64,000 nucleotides of DNA from Akkermansiaceae bacterium (lineage in GTDB: Bacteria; Verrucomicrobiota; Verrucomicrobiia; Verrucomicrobiales; Akkermansiaceae), in NCBI GenBank assembly GCA_903826205.1, contig CAIKDP010000383.1, forward strand, positions 26,061 to 90,060. Reading direction: 5' to 3'. A model generated the notes under the pieces. That model was not told where the DNA came from. It saw only the letters and a list, made by a program, of their open reading frames with translations, and did not search any database. This document shows, piece by piece, positions 36,183 to 45,845 of this stretch. The position numbers were made by a program, and so were the translations under genes. The first letter of the stretch is position 1. Every line of letters starts with the position of its first letter.

Positions 36183-37607
36183 ATGAATTTTGCCGAACTC
36201 CGGTTTTGGGAGTTGCTGGTAGGGGCTCTGGCGGTGATCTTCGGCTTACGGGCATTATTGCGCAACCCGCCTGTTTGGTTTGACAAAACCGCACTTCTTC
36301 TGTTAGGACTTTTCCTGCTTTGGAGCGTCAGTGGGATTACTTTCGTCATTTTCCTGCTCGTCGCCGTGTTGAGCTACGTCGGCCTCAAATGGATTTTGAT
36401 TTTTCACGGCCGGGCTCCACGCCGTTATCTTTTCGTAATGATTCCGTTACAGCTTCTTCCGCTACTTTTCTTCAAATACGGCGATTTTTTCCTGCATACC
36501 GTTCTCCACCTTGAGTTTGCAACGGCCCGCACGTGGTTACAAGGCGCTGCCGGGCGGGATATTCCCGCCTTGCGCGATCTGGTGATTCCCGTCGGCATCT
36601 CATTCTACACTTTCCAAAAGGTGGCTTTTGTCGTCGACACCATCGGCTTCAAACAGCCGTTGCCGCGGTTCCTCGACTACATGAACTTCGCCGGCTTTTT
36701 CCCGCAGATCGTTGCAGGGCCCATTGAGCGGCGACGGGATTTGCTGCCACAGATGGAGTGCTTCCGGTTTGCCTTCACCAAGGAGAATATCGACGAGGGA
36801 ACGCGGTGGGTTGTGCTGGGGCTCTTTTTCAAATGTGCGTTGGCTGATAATCTTGCAGCACAACTCAACGATGCATCCGTTGCCAACGCCTACCAAATCT
36901 GGCTTGCTAACTTGCTTTTTGGGCTGCGTATTTATTACGATTTCGCGGGTTATAGTTTCATAGCGGTGGGGTTGGCCCGCTGCCTGGGGATTCGCCTGAC
37001 GCTGAACTTCGCCAGTCCCTATCTTGCCACTAGTGCCACGGAATTCTGGAGGCGCTGGCACATCACGCTTAGTCAATGGTTTCGCGACTACCTATACATC
37101 CCACTGGGCGGCGGTCGAGTGAGGTGGTGGGTTGCCAACATCGCTTTGGTTTTCGTTATCTCCGGGCTTTGGCATGGTGCCGGGTGGGGGTTTATCCTTT
37201 GGGGTGGCATGCATGGTACGTTTTTGGTCATTAATCGACTTCTGGGCAAACGCATTCCGATCCCTCGCCTCGCAGGTTGGATTCTTACAACGACCGCTGT
37301 ATTTCTAGCATGGCTTTGCTTTTACGAATCCCGTCCCAATGTCCTATTGGCAAAACTTCATTCACTCATTACGCCTGCCGCTTACAAACTGGAGCTCGCT
37401 AGCCATACGTTTGATGGTTGTAAGAATAAGCCGTTATTCAGCCTCGTTCTCTGCGCCTTGGTTTTTCTTGCTGAATGGTCCTCACTCACTTTTAGAGGCG
37501 AAGCATATCACTACCTGAGACGTCCAGCCATGCTCTTTGTTATGGTTGTCTTGATCGTCTTTCTCTCACCTGAAAGAAATAACGGATTTATATATTTTGC
37601 GTTCTAA
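36183..37607 (+). CDS. MBOAT-family O-acyltransferase (AlgI-like)
   Basis: The 474-residue polytopic protein belongs to the AlgI/DltB group, which passes acyl (usually acetyl) groups across the membrane to extracellular polysaccharide. Hallmarks are LVIPVGISFYTFQKVAFVVD, FFPQIVAGPIERRRDLLPQ, TEFWRRWHITLSQWFRDYLY, IPLGGGR and the active-site His in SGLWHGAGWGFILWGGMHG. About 10-12 hydrophobic segments are visible. It overlaps the next gene, its likely SGNH partner, by 11 bases. Confidence 0.93.
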   Translation: MNFAELRFWELLVGALAVIFGLRALLRNPPVWFDKTALLLLGLFLLWSVSGITFVIFLLVAVLSYVGLKWILIFHGRAPRRYLFVMIPLQLLPLLFFKYGDFFLHTVLHLEFATARTWLQGAAGRDIPALRDLVIPVGISFYTFQKVAFVVDTIGFKQPLPRFLDYMNFAGFFPQIVAGPIERRRDLLPQMECFRFAFTKENIDEGTRWVVLGLFFKCALADNLAAQLNDASVANAYQIWLANLLFGLRIYYDFAGYSFIAVGLARCLGIRLTLNFASPYLATSATEFWRRWHITLSQWFRDYLYIPLGGGRVRWWVANIALVFVISGLWHGAGWGFILWGGMHGTFLVINRLLGKRIPIPRLAGWILTTTAVFLAWLCFYESRPNVLLAKLHSLITPAAYKLELASHTFDGCKNKPLFSLVLCALVFLAEWSSLTFRGEAYHYLRRPAMLFVMVVLIVFLSPERNNGFIYFAF

Positions 37608-38589
37608 ACTTCGACTATACAGATTCCCTTTGATGATCATGGCATTTGCTGCGATCTCGTTATATGCGCGCATTCTTTTTTGCTCACATGTGGAGCCGGA
37701 AATCGTCAGCTTATCTCGAACTTGCAAAATCAAACAGGCTTGGAGCCAAAAGATGACGCAGGAATATGGCAATAAAGTCGTTTTCTGTGGTGGGTCAAGT
37801 TGTGCTCATTCGGTCATGGGAATTCGACTCCTTCAACAACACGGAATTCCCACGGTGAACATGGGATTGCTCGCCGGGTATGGAGCGTCACTGCTAATCC
37901 AATCTGGACTCGGGGAGATTATTCAAGGTGATACCCTCATTATTGGCGTTGAGCCCCAAGTTCTAGCGGAACCCTATGAAATGCTGCCATGTGCATGTAA
38001 GCTCGGGTATACGCTTGGGCATCCCGAGTGGGCCTATATGCCATGGGAGACTCCCATGGCTCCCTATTTTGGGGTGGCATTGAGATGTAACACTGGTTGG
38101 AAGTCGGTCATGTTGCTCCCGGATGTATTGCATTTTAGTAAAGCCGTGCCGCTGGACTCCCTCAGTAAAATGGATGCTAGCGGTTGGGTGAGCTCCTCCT
38201 ACCGGCCCAGGGAGTATCTCTCAAGCAGTTTCTACAGCAGCCATCTTTCCGAAGACAATAAGAAACTCTTGCAGTGGGTCCATAAACAGTGTCAGCAGAG
38301 AGGAGCACGTGTAGCCTATTGCTTGGCCTGGAGCTTGCGTGAACCTGGAGACGCCGCGGTAATCCGGAAAACCAATCTCTCGCTCCTCAAGGAAATTGCC
38401 GCCATCATGCCGGTCTTGAGAGATCCACGTATGGGTGTATGTACCGACCGTAGTCAGTTTAGCGATACCTACTATCACCTCAATGCGGAGGCTGCCGTGC
38501 AGCGCACCGATGAACTGGCCAGGCTAATCAAGGCCTGGGGTGTTTGGGGTCCTGGCGAACTTGAGACGTGGGGGAATGGAGAGCCATGA
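37597..38589 (+). CDS. SGNH-type protein, probable O-acylation partner of the MBOAT
   Basis: The 330-residue protein has an N-terminal membrane anchor (FPLMIMAFAAISLYA) and an extracytoplasmic domain. FCGGSSCAHSV resembles SGNH block I with the nucleophile Ser, and DTYYHLNAEAAV resembles the DxxH block V. Such proteins (AlgX/AlgJ, DltD types) complete the acyl transfer started by an MBOAT. The start shown is TTG overlapping the MBOAT end; ATG 37633 is an alternative. No close family was recognised, so the function is inferred from motif and neighbour. Confidence 0.6.
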   Translation: MRSKLRLYRFPLMIMAFAAISLYARILFCSHVEPEIVSLSRTCKIKQAWSQKMTQEYGNKVVFCGGSSCAHSVMGIRLLQQHGIPTVNMGLLAGYGASLLIQSGLGEIIQGDTLIIGVEPQVLAEPYEMLPCACKLGYTLGHPEWAYMPWETPMAPYFGVALRCNTGWKSVMLLPDVLHFSKAVPLDSLSKMDASGWVSSSYRPREYLSSSFYSSHLSEDNKKLLQWVHKQCQQRGARVAYCLAWSLREPGDAAVIRKTNLSLLKEIAAIMPVLRDPRMGVCTDRSQFSDTYYHLNAEAAVQRTDELARLIKAWGVWGPGELETWGNGEP

Positions 38590-38620
38590 GCAGAACGAAT
38601 GGCTGAGCTTGGAAGAAATC

Positions 38621-38703
38621 GGCGCAGCCCTAACTGGCATGGCACCGCGAAGCGGAGCAATGTTGACTTTCCGACCTTCGACCTTCGACTTCCAGACCGT
38701 CCT
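38621..38703 (+). repeat. Composite dispersed repeat, copy B, with GACCTTC heptads
   Basis: The 45-base block 38621-38665 matches 35609-35653 at 43 positions. It runs into a 7-base series GACCTTC (about 38671-38692), then CGACTTCCAGACC. It occupies the gap before the next glycosyltransferase gene. Confidence 0.75.
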
Positions 38704-38787
38704 ACTCCAACACCGGCCTCTTTCCGCAACCATAATGCCGATATTCTGGCATGATGCTCCCAGCATCCCTGCTTTCAGTTTCCCGTT

Positions 38788-39501
38788 ATGAACCCCGTTG
38801 AAATACCAGCCGGCTGTCTCGGGGTTGTCATGCCTGTTTACAACGAGGAAAAGACCATTCACCTCATCATCGAACGTGTCTTGGCCCGGCCTGAAGTCGG
38901 GGAATTGGTCATGGTCAACGATTGCTCAACGGACGGCACCTGGCTACGCATGCAGGAGATCGCCAAGACCGACCCGCGCATCCGTATTTTCACTCACGAG
39001 ATCAACCAAGGCAAGGGTGCCGCCTTGCGCACGGGGTTTGAGAAAGTCAATTCCGCCATCGTGATCATTCAGGACGCCGATCTTGAATACGATCCTGACG
39101 AATACCCCAAACTGCTGATGCCAATTCTCACCGGACGGGCGGATGTCGTTTTTGGCTCCCGTTTCCTCGGCTCCGGCATGCACCGGGTGCTCTACTACTG
39201 GCACTGCGTCGGCAACCGGTTTCTCACGCTGTTGTCCAACATGTTCACCAACCTCAACCTCACTGACATGGAGACCTGCTACAAGGTCTTCCGCCGCGAG
39301 ATTCTGCAACAAATCACCATTCAGGAAAACCGCTTCGGCTTTGAACCGGAAATCACCGCGAAAGTCGCCAAACTCCGAGTGCCCCTTTATGAGGTGTCCA
39401 TCTCCTATTATGGTCGAACCTACGAAGAGGGCAAGAAGATCGGCTGGAAGGACGGAATGCGTGCAGTCTGGTGCATTCTCAAATACAACATCTTCCGTTA
39501 G
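38788..39501 (+). CDS. GT2-family glycosyltransferase (polyprenol-phosphate type)
   Basis: The 237-residue cytoplasmic transferase has [48 protein letters not shown], the metal-binding [18 protein letters not shown] (near residue 95) and [10 protein letters not shown], then [15 protein letters not shown]. This resembles dolichol-phosphate mannose synthase-like enzymes without membrane helices. Donor and acceptor are not predictable. A methyltransferase gene follows after five bases. Confidence 0.9.
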   Translation: MNPVEIPAGCLGVVMPVYNEEKTIHLIIERVLARPEVGELVMVNDCSTDGTWLRMQEIAKTDPRIRIFTHEINQGKGAALRTGFEKVNSAIVIIQDADLEYDPDEYPKLLMPILTGRADVVFGSRFLGSGMHRVLYYWHCVGNRFLTLLSNMFTNLNLTDMETCYKVFRREILQQITIQENRFGFEPEITAKVAKLRVPLYEVSISYYGRTYEEGKKIGWKDGMRAVWCILKYNIFR

Positions 39502-39506
39502 GAATC

Positions 39507-40220
39507 ATGAGCGCGCCAAATGCCATAGCTGATACGGAGGATTTTGAATTTGAAGCTCTAGCTGAGGCCGTCAACTACCGGAATGCAATCATCAACGAAT
39601 TCAAGTCCCACTTGAGTGGCCGCATCCTGGAGGTCGGCGCTGGAATCGGTCAGACCAGTGAGGCAATCCTGCATCTTTCAGGCGTGGAGGAACTTGTCGC
39701 TCTTGAGCCCGATCCAAGATTCCAGGATGGATTCAGAACGCGGTTGCCTGCCGTTCGTTTTATTGGCGGAACAAGCCAGGATTTGCCTGATGGCGAATTC
39801 TTCGATGCGGCCGTGATGGTGAATGTGCTTGAGCATATCGAGGACGATCAAGGCGAGCTCACAAGAATGAGGCACATCCTGCGCCGATCCAGCGGGCATC
39901 TGTGCCTTCTAGTGCCAGCGCGCCCGGAATTATTCTCAAAACTTGACGCACATTTCGGGCATTTCAGAAGATACACCCGTGCCGATCTCCGTGATAAACT
40001 GACGCTTGCCGGCTTTGAAATCGTCTCGCTCCATTACTTCAATTTTGTCGGTTACTTTGCTTGGTGGCTGCGCTTCAAGGTCATGCAGAACATGACCTTC
40101 GACATCGAGCATGTCAGGCTGTTTGATCGCAGGATTTTTCCGATGGTGCATGCCTTGGAGAGTCGCCTGATGAGACCCCCCATCGGCCAGAGCCTGATTG
40201 CTGTAGGTAAGGCAATGTAA
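39507..40220 (+). CDS. Class I SAM-dependent methyltransferase
   Basis: The 237-residue protein has SAM motif I GRILEVGAGIGQTSEAI near residue 37, an acidic loop LVALEPDPRF, and motif II-like DAAVMVNVLEHIEDDQGEL, then LVPARPELFSKLDAHFGHFR. It lies five bases after a GT2 gene and five before the YfhO-like gene, so it probably modifies a lipid-linked or polymeric sugar. ATG 39507 follows a GGAA-rich leader; the frame extends upstream into the GT2 gene. Confidence 0.85.
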   Translation: MSAPNAIADTEDFEFEALAEAVNYRNAIINEFKSHLSGRILEVGAGIGQTSEAILHLSGVEELVALEPDPRFQDGFRTRLPAVRFIGGTSQDLPDGEFFDAAVMVNVLEHIEDDQGELTRMRHILRRSSGHLCLLVPARPELFSKLDAHFGHFRRYTRADLRDKLTLAGFEIVSLHYFNFVGYFAWWLRFKVMQNMTFDIEHVRLFDRRIFPMVHALESRLMRPPIGQSLIAVGKAM

Positions 40221-40225
40221 TCCAG

Positions 40226-42484
40226 ATGAATCAATTAAAGTCCATTAGCTGGTTTCTTCTGGCAAGTGTGGCCATTTCGGCAGTCATTTATGGCAGCGCG
40301 ATGTGGGGCGACCGCATGCTCGCGCCGCTGGATATTGGGCCCGATTTGTTCAAGAATTTCAGATACATGGACCCGAGAGCAGACGGGATTCCGGACAACC
40401 ACTATATCATCGATCAATTCACTTATGATCTTCCGCTACAATACGCGATCTATCAGGCCTATCATGCAGGAGAAATCCCGTGGTGGGATCCCTATACCTA
40501 CGGGGGGCGCCCCTTGTTGGCGGACGCTCACGTGAATGGAACTGATCCTGTGAGGTTGTTGTGTTACGCGGTTCTGCCGTTCGAGGTTGCATACAATTGG
40601 AACTTGATACTCCGCGGCATTCTCACAGGTCTTGGAATGTTCCTATTGCTGCGGGCATTCAAGGTCAACGGTGTTGTGGCAGGCATATTGGCGATCACCT
40701 ATCAGTATGCGGGATGGTTCACAATGTATTGGGGGCATCCCTGGATTCAGGGGTCGTTTTTGTATTTTCCGTTTCTGTGGGTGGTGTGGATGAGATCCAT
40801 GCAGCGAGAGATGTGGTTCAACATGGGACTTGGTGGACTGCTCTGTGGGTTGGTTTTTTATGCAGGGAATCTCCAATCCCACATGTATTTGCCTCTTTTC
40901 GCGATTTCCTTCTTGGGGGCGGCGTTGGTTAAGGCACCCCGTCAGTTCCAGCGTGCATTTCTTGTCACCGCTTTTTCGGGTCTTATGGGTGCACTCCTTG
41001 CATCTCCCGTGCTGGCCAACCAGATCGAGTTCTTCCTGCATAGCGAACGCAACATCATGTCAAGTGGGACTTTCGACCGCCTTCTTGCACTTCCCCTCTC
41101 GCTTAGCTCCTATTATCCTTGGATGTGCGGAACATTCAAGACGCTTGATATAGGGGGTATGACTAAAATGAACGGCATGTCTTTTCAGTTGTTTTGCGGC
41201 ATAGGATGCTCCTGTCTTGCCTTGTGGGGAGTTTGGGCATTGCGCAGGGAGAAGGGCGCTATCGGCATGGCGGTTTGTCAATCGCTCTTCTTGATTGCCA
41301 TTTATCTATGCGTTGTTTCAACCCCCTTGGTGGCCTATCTCTATAGCCGTTGTTCGCCACTGGCCGGAATGGGTCTGGTCGTCTTGGCCGCGTTGACAAC
41401 CCAGGCGATCATTGACAGGAGAGTGCAACCGCAAGCATGGCTCGTGAGGTTAATCATTGGGGTGGTGTTTGTCACAAGTATAGGCACCAGTGCTTTGACG
41501 TGGTGGGTGTATCCGATTTTCAAAGTGAAGGTCGAGAAAATGGTGATTGAGGTCGACAGGAAGAGATCCGCTAAGCCGACGAGTTCGCCAATTCTTCGGA
41601 AACACCAGATAGATGGTTTTCCTCAAGAAGTGTCACTCCTCAATCCTGAGACGGCAACCACACTTGTGGCGCTTCTCTTGTTTGCCTTCGCATTGACAAG
41701 GAAGGATGATAAGCATGTCCAAACAAGCTTGGTTCTTGCTTTTTTGGTGGGTGCTTTGCCTGTTCTAAACTTCCATTTTCGGTTTCGGCCGTCACAATCG
41801 ATGTCGCTTTGGCACCAGTTGGTGGCAGGAGGTCCGGCACAACATGAAGCGGAGGAACGGCTTAAAGGTGGATTGAGGCTGGATGAGTCAGCCATGAAGG
41901 CGGGAGATGCCATTTTTCCCTTTGCCACTGCGGCAATGTATGGCGTGCATGTCGTGCAAGGGTATTCTGCCATGCAACCGTGTAGTCTCTATAACTATCC
42001 TCATGATGCCGCACATATTCTGGATGGCTGGCGTGCCGATTATGTTGTTGATCCCACCGGCGAAGCCGGTCAGGTGCCGTCCTTCAGAAAACAAAGCGAT
42101 CTGGCTCGGTTTCGTATTTTATCGACTGGCAATCCGGCCTCTGTGAGAGTCTCCGAGGAATCATACAACCGCTTGACTCTCGATGCATCGTCTTTGCCGC
42201 ATGAAGAAACACTCGTGAGGACCGACACCTACTACCCTGGCTGGTTTGTAAGAAATGGGGATTCCAAGGTCAACCTTGAGAAGCAAGGAACCTGTTTTTC
42301 GACGATCCCCCAATTGAGAGAGATTTCGGATGGTAAGATCAAGCTTGAGTATCAGCCGAGCTACCTGTCAATCACCTATCCATGCAGCATGATAGGTATG
42401 TTGTTCGTCGCAGCCTCACTATTTGGTGACAAGCTGTTACGATTCTGTCGAGGCTTTGGTAAATTGAAAACTCAGGAATTGTAG
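40226..42484 (+). CDS. YfhO-like polytopic membrane protein
   Basis: The 752-residue protein has an N-terminal helix, then a GT-C-like loop (DQFTYDLPLQYAIYQAYHAG, WWDPYTYGGRPLLADAH) and about 11 more membrane segments to residue 500, then an extracytoplasmic C-terminal beta region and a final helix. YfhO-family proteins are thought to glycosylate wall or envelope polymers. The weaker base composition of its neighbours is not shared. Its start ATG follows the methyltransferase stop by five bases. Confidence 0.8.
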   Translation: MNQLKSISWFLLASVAISAVIYGSAMWGDRMLAPLDIGPDLFKNFRYMDPRADGIPDNHYIIDQFTYDLPLQYAIYQAYHAGEIPWWDPYTYGGRPLLADAHVNGTDPVRLLCYAVLPFEVAYNWNLILRGILTGLGMFLLLRAFKVNGVVAGILAITYQYAGWFTMYWGHPWIQGSFLYFPFLWVVWMRSMQREMWFNMGLGGLLCGLVFYAGNLQSHMYLPLFAISFLGAALVKAPRQFQRAFLVTAFSGLMGALLASPVLANQIEFFLHSERNIMSSGTFDRLLALPLSLSSYYPWMCGTFKTLDIGGMTKMNGMSFQLFCGIGCSCLALWGVWALRREKGAIGMAVCQSLFLIAIYLCVVSTPLVAYLYSRCSPLAGMGLVVLAALTTQAIIDRRVQPQAWLVRLIIGVVFVTSIGTSALTWWVYPIFKVKVEKMVIEVDRKRSAKPTSSPILRKHQIDGFPQEVSLLNPETATTLVALLLFAFALTRKDDKHVQTSLVLAFLVGALPVLNFHFRFRPSQSMSLWHQLVAGGPAQHEAEERLKGGLRLDESAMKAGDAIFPFATAAMYGVHVVQGYSAMQPCSLYNYPHDAAHILDGWRADYVVDPTGEAGQVPSFRKQSDLARFRILSTGNPASVRVSEESYNRLTLDASSLPHEETLVRTDTYYPGWFVRNGDSKVNLEKQGTCFSTIPQLREISDGKIKLEYQPSYLSITYPCSMIGMLFVAASLFGDKLLRFCRGFGKLKTQEL

Positions 42485-42512
42485 CGTCGGTCGGCTTGCC
42501 CGGCATAGCTCG

Positions 42513-42690
42513 GAATGTTGAATGTTGAATGTTGAATGTTGGATGTTGGATGTTGGATGTTGGATGAAATAGATCAGCCACTCAAGCAGCGCAAAGCTTT
42601 CTTCTCAATTCAAAATTCGAAATCCATAATCCAAAATCAAAAAATCTCTTCCCCGGCTTTCTGACTTTAGACTTTTAGACTTTTAGACAT
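42513..42690 (+). repeat. Composite repeat, copy C: GAATGTT/GGATGTT heptads plus AATTCAAAA and TTTTAGAC series
   Basis: Four GAATGTT and three GGATGTT units run exactly in 7-base steps (42513-42561). GGATGAAATAGATCAGCCAC follows at 42562-42581, shared with copy A. Then come AATTCAAAATTC-type units (42606-42640) and GACTTTTA 8-base units (about 42661-42688). It fills the 215-base gap before the Wzy-like gene. Confidence 0.8.
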
Positions 42691-42699
42691 CCCTTCTTC

Positions 42700-44262
42700 A
42701 TGGACTCAAAAAAAATCCAATTCATCATCATCGGCATTTTGGCGACGTTTGTGGCGCTTTATCTTGGCATTTCCGCTGCCACCGCCCAGTTTGAAACCGT
42801 CGTCTGGGTGATTGGGTGCGCGGTCGTCATCACCTGCATCTCTCTCGGCCGAAAGATCTGGCTGTTAATTCCTTTCATGGCCGCCTTGGGCATTCGGTTA
42901 AACATCCCCGGTCGGCCGGACAGCGGCCTGTTGGGTCAGTTGCTTGTTCTCGGGTTTTGCATGCCCCTCTTTCTGATGCGGAAGCTTCCCTTCGGGCTGG
43001 CATGGAGAGAATTGGAATTCTGGGGCGTGGCTCTGACTCTGTGCGTCGCACAGGTGTATCTGCGCAATCCCGTCGGGATGAACTTATTCGGAGGCGAGTC
43101 GGTGGGCGGAAAGCCTTACGTCATTTATGCAATCTGTTTGGCCAGCGGACTCCTTCTCGCAGGCTTGAAGGTTCCTGTCAGCGATCTGAGATGGGTGCTG
43201 CGCTTGTCGATTCTGGGAGGTCTCACGAATCTGTCGTTGTCGGTTTTGGGTGGTTTCGTCCCTGCCATTGGCTACATAACAGGAGTCTCCGCCACTCCTA
43301 GTGAACAGTCCGGTTCCGAGGGGTATGGCAAGGCCGTCGATACCGGAGGTGCCACGCGCATCGGCTATTTGGGTGCATTGGGGACTAATTTGGCGCTTTG
43401 GATTTCAGCCTATATCTCACCGCTTCGCGCCTGTTTGAGGCCGCTAGGGATGGGGCTCATCCTGCTCGCCATTGGTGCAGCCATGATGAGTGGATTCAGA
43501 AACAATGTCCTTTATGTGGGAGGTGTTTTCTTTATGGGAATTATCTATCGCAGTGGGATTTCAGGGGGCACCTTCTCAATCTTCGGCTTAATTTTCGGCT
43601 TGGCCCTGCTCGCGGCCGTCAATGTGATCACCCCTCTTCCACCCAATATGCAACGCTCGCTGACGTTTCTCCCGGGCACTTGGGAAGAGCGCTACCGGAG
43701 GGATGCGGAGAACTCCAACAATTGGCGTTTTGAAATCTGGCGCGAGGTGCTCACGAGTCCCCGCTGGATTGAGAACAAGTGGGTGGGCGATGGGCTCGGC
43801 TTCAAAGCATCGGAGCTTACCGCACAAATGAACGAGCGCAAGGGGACTCGTGTCGGAATCTCGGGCTTTGACGCGCATCGCGACTCAATCCTTAAGAGCG
43901 GCGATTACCACAGCGGCCCGGTGTCAACCATTCGCACCATCGGCTATATTGGTCTGATATGCATGCTGCTCGCCCAAATCCGGCTCGCCGTTCACGCCCA
44001 TCGCCAAATTCAACGCTGCAGGAACACCGAGTGGTTTCCGCTCGCCTTGTTCATTGGCATCCCGTTGGTTGCAGGGCCGCTCTATTTTGTTTTCGTCTTT
44101 GGCTCCTTCACGATGGCTTCCGCTAGCTTTTTTATGGGATATGGCATGGTCCGCATGTTAGAGAACAACCTCCCGCTTCCAGCTTATGCGATGAGGAGCA
44201 GGATACCCTATGTATTGCGCACTCGCCAGACGCTTGCCGAAGCCGCAGTGGCAGATCAATAG
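42700..44262 (+). CDS. O-antigen polymerase/ligase-like membrane protein (Wzy-type)
   Basis: The 520-residue protein has about 10-12 membrane segments and one long extracytoplasmic loop (about residues 310-420) with RFEIWREVLTSPRW, GDGLGF and SGDYHSGPVSTIRTIGYIG. This layout and the H-x-G-P-like loop are those of Wzy/WaaL-family proteins that join lipid-linked oligosaccharides in the periplasm. Sequence conservation in the family is too low to choose polymerase over ligase. Its combination with an ABC exporter is unusual for a classic Wzy pathway. No Shine-Dalgarno is seen; the leader is repeat DNA. Confidence 0.72.
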   Translation: MDSKKIQFIIIGILATFVALYLGISAATAQFETVVWVIGCAVVITCISLGRKIWLLIPFMAALGIRLNIPGRPDSGLLGQLLVLGFCMPLFLMRKLPFGLAWRELEFWGVALTLCVAQVYLRNPVGMNLFGGESVGGKPYVIYAICLASGLLLAGLKVPVSDLRWVLRLSILGGLTNLSLSVLGGFVPAIGYITGVSATPSEQSGSEGYGKAVDTGGATRIGYLGALGTNLALWISAYISPLRACLRPLGMGLILLAIGAAMMSGFRNNVLYVGGVFFMGIIYRSGISGGTFSIFGLIFGLALLAAVNVITPLPPNMQRSLTFLPGTWEERYRRDAENSNNWRFEIWREVLTSPRWIENKWVGDGLGFKASELTAQMNERKGTRVGISGFDAHRDSILKSGDYHSGPVSTIRTIGYIGLICMLLAQIRLAVHAHRQIQRCRNTEWFPLALFIGIPLVAGPLYFVFVFGSFTMASASFFMGYGMVRMLENNLPLPAYAMRSRIPYVLRTRQTLAEAAVADQ

Positions 44263-44282
44263 GAGGCAGGAGACGACCGGGT

Positions 44283-44879
44283 ATGAATGTCCAACCTCTC
44301 AAGATTGCGGGATTGTTGCGGATTGAGCCGAAGAAGTTTGCCGATCATCGGGGATTTTTTGCCGAGACTTTCCGTGAGAGTGCCCTCGCCGAGGCGGGTT
44401 TTTTCAAGCGTTTCGTGCAGGACAACCATTCGCTTTCGGCTGCGGTTGGCACATTGCGGGGACTGCATTTCCAGAAGCCGCCCCACGCGCAGGCAAAGCT
44501 GATCCGGGTGCTGCGAGGACGGATTCTGGACGTGGCTGTGGACATTCGCAGCGGGTCGCCGGACTTCGGCCGGCATGTTGCAGTAGAGCTTTCGGCGGAA
44601 AGCGGACATCAACTGCTGATCCCCGAGGGATTCGCCCATGGGTTCGTCACACTCGAGCCTGACACCGAGGTGTTCTATAAAGTGACCGCCTACTATGCAC
44701 CTGAGTCCGACTCGGGGATTTTTTGGAATGATCCGGATCTAGGGATCAATTGGCAATGGTCTGGAGAACCTGTCATTTCCGCAAAAGACGCGGCACTGCC
44801 TAGGCTATCCGATCTGCCTGCGGGTTTGTTTGCGTTTGGCGCGCAAACTGACAACTGCGGTGGAACCCCTCTGTCTTGA
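44283..44879 (+). CDS. rmlC: dTDP-4-dehydrorhamnose 3,5-epimerase
   Basis: The 198-residue cupin opens with KIAGLLRIEPKKFADHRGFF and has FKRFVQDNHSLSAAVGTLRG, LHFQKPPHAQAKLIRVLRG with the catalytic His (about residue 61), DVAVDIRSGSPDFG, IPEGFAHGFVTL, and YKVTAYYAPESD. It epimerises the 4-keto sugar between RfbB and RmlD. GGAG lies 14 bases before the start. rmlD follows after three bases. Confidence 0.95.
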   Translation: MNVQPLKIAGLLRIEPKKFADHRGFFAETFRESALAEAGFFKRFVQDNHSLSAAVGTLRGLHFQKPPHAQAKLIRVLRGRILDVAVDIRSGSPDFGRHVAVELSAESGHQLLIPEGFAHGFVTLEPDTEVFYKVTAYYAPESDSGIFWNDPDLGINWQWSGEPVISAKDAALPRLSDLPAGLFAFGAQTDNCGGTPLS

Positions 44880-44882
44880 GAA

Positions 44883-45845
44883 ATGACCCGGATGAATGCG
44901 GCACGCGACCCCCTACCGGTAATCCTCGTATTTGGCGGTGGGGGGCAACTTGGCCGTGCTTTGGCTGAGACGGGTCGATCCCATTCCACCGGGGCTAGAG
45001 TGACGGTTCTGGATCGATCCTCGGCGGACATCGCGAATGCGGATGAGGTGAAGCGAATGTTCGACCAATACCGCCCGGCATTGGTCATCAATGCGGCGGC
45101 TTTCACGGCGGTGGACGCCGCCGAGTCCCACGAAGTCATGGCTTTTCTCTGCAATGCCGTGGGGCCTCACCAGTTGGCGCTGGCCTGCGCGGGTGCCCGT
45201 ATTCCCTTGCTGCATGTCTCCACCGACTATGTTTTTTCCGGCACGGGTGAGGTTCCGTGGAGCCCTACGGATCCGACAGCTCCCTTGAATGCATACGGGC
45301 GCAGCAAACTCGCCGGTGAATGGGCCGTGCAGGCCGCCCACCCCGATTCCTATATCTTCCGGACAAGCTGGGTCTTCAGCCCGTGGGGTAACAACTTTGT
45401 GAAGAGCATGCTGCGACTCGGCGGCTCACGCGAAGAATTGGCTATCGTCAGTGACCAGCACGGGTGTCCCACCTATGCCTTGGATCTCGCCGCTGCGCTG
45501 CTCAAGATCGCCGCCGGGTTGCTGGAAGGGCATTCCTTTACGCCGGGTATCTATCATTTCTGCAACGCGGGAGTGACAACATGGTTCGATTTCGCGAATG
45601 CGGTTTTTGAAATTGCCGCCCGCAGCGGATATGCCCGTCCGCGGTTGCGACCGATTACGACTGCAGAATATCCGTTGCCCGCCGCAAGACCGCGGTGGAG
45701 CGTACTGGATTGCAGCGAGACCGTCCGCCACTTTGATTTAACAATCCCGTCGTGGCGTGATGCCCTGCAGCGTTGCATGGACCGACTTGCCAAGGAGGGA
45801 TTCAAATCATCACTACTAACACACATTGAGCAAATTAGTCATTGA
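44883..45845 (+). CDS. rmlD: dTDP-4-dehydrorhamnose reductase
   Basis: The 320-residue SDR reductase makes dTDP-L-rhamnose. ILVFGGGGQLGRALAET is the nucleotide site; VINAAAFTAVDAAES, LLHVSTDYVFSG, the YxxxK in NAYGRSKLAGEWAV, FRTSWVFSPWGNNFVKSML and SDQHGCPTYALDLA are family landmarks. The 3' end overlaps the exporter permease by about 20 bases. With rfbB and rmlC, three of four rhamnose enzymes are intact here. Confidence 0.94.
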   Translation: MTRMNAARDPLPVILVFGGGGQLGRALAETGRSHSTGARVTVLDRSSADIANADEVKRMFDQYRPALVINAAAFTAVDAAESHEVMAFLCNAVGPHQLALACAGARIPLLHVSTDYVFSGTGEVPWSPTDPTAPLNAYGRSKLAGEWAVQAAHPDSYIFRTSWVFSPWGNNFVKSMLRLGGSREELAIVSDQHGCPTYALDLAAALLKIAAGLLEGHSFTPGIYHFCNAGVTTWFDFANAVFEIAARSGYARPRLRPITTAEYPLPAARPRWSVLDCSETVRHFDLTIPSWRDALQRCMDRLAKEGFKSSLLTHIEQISH

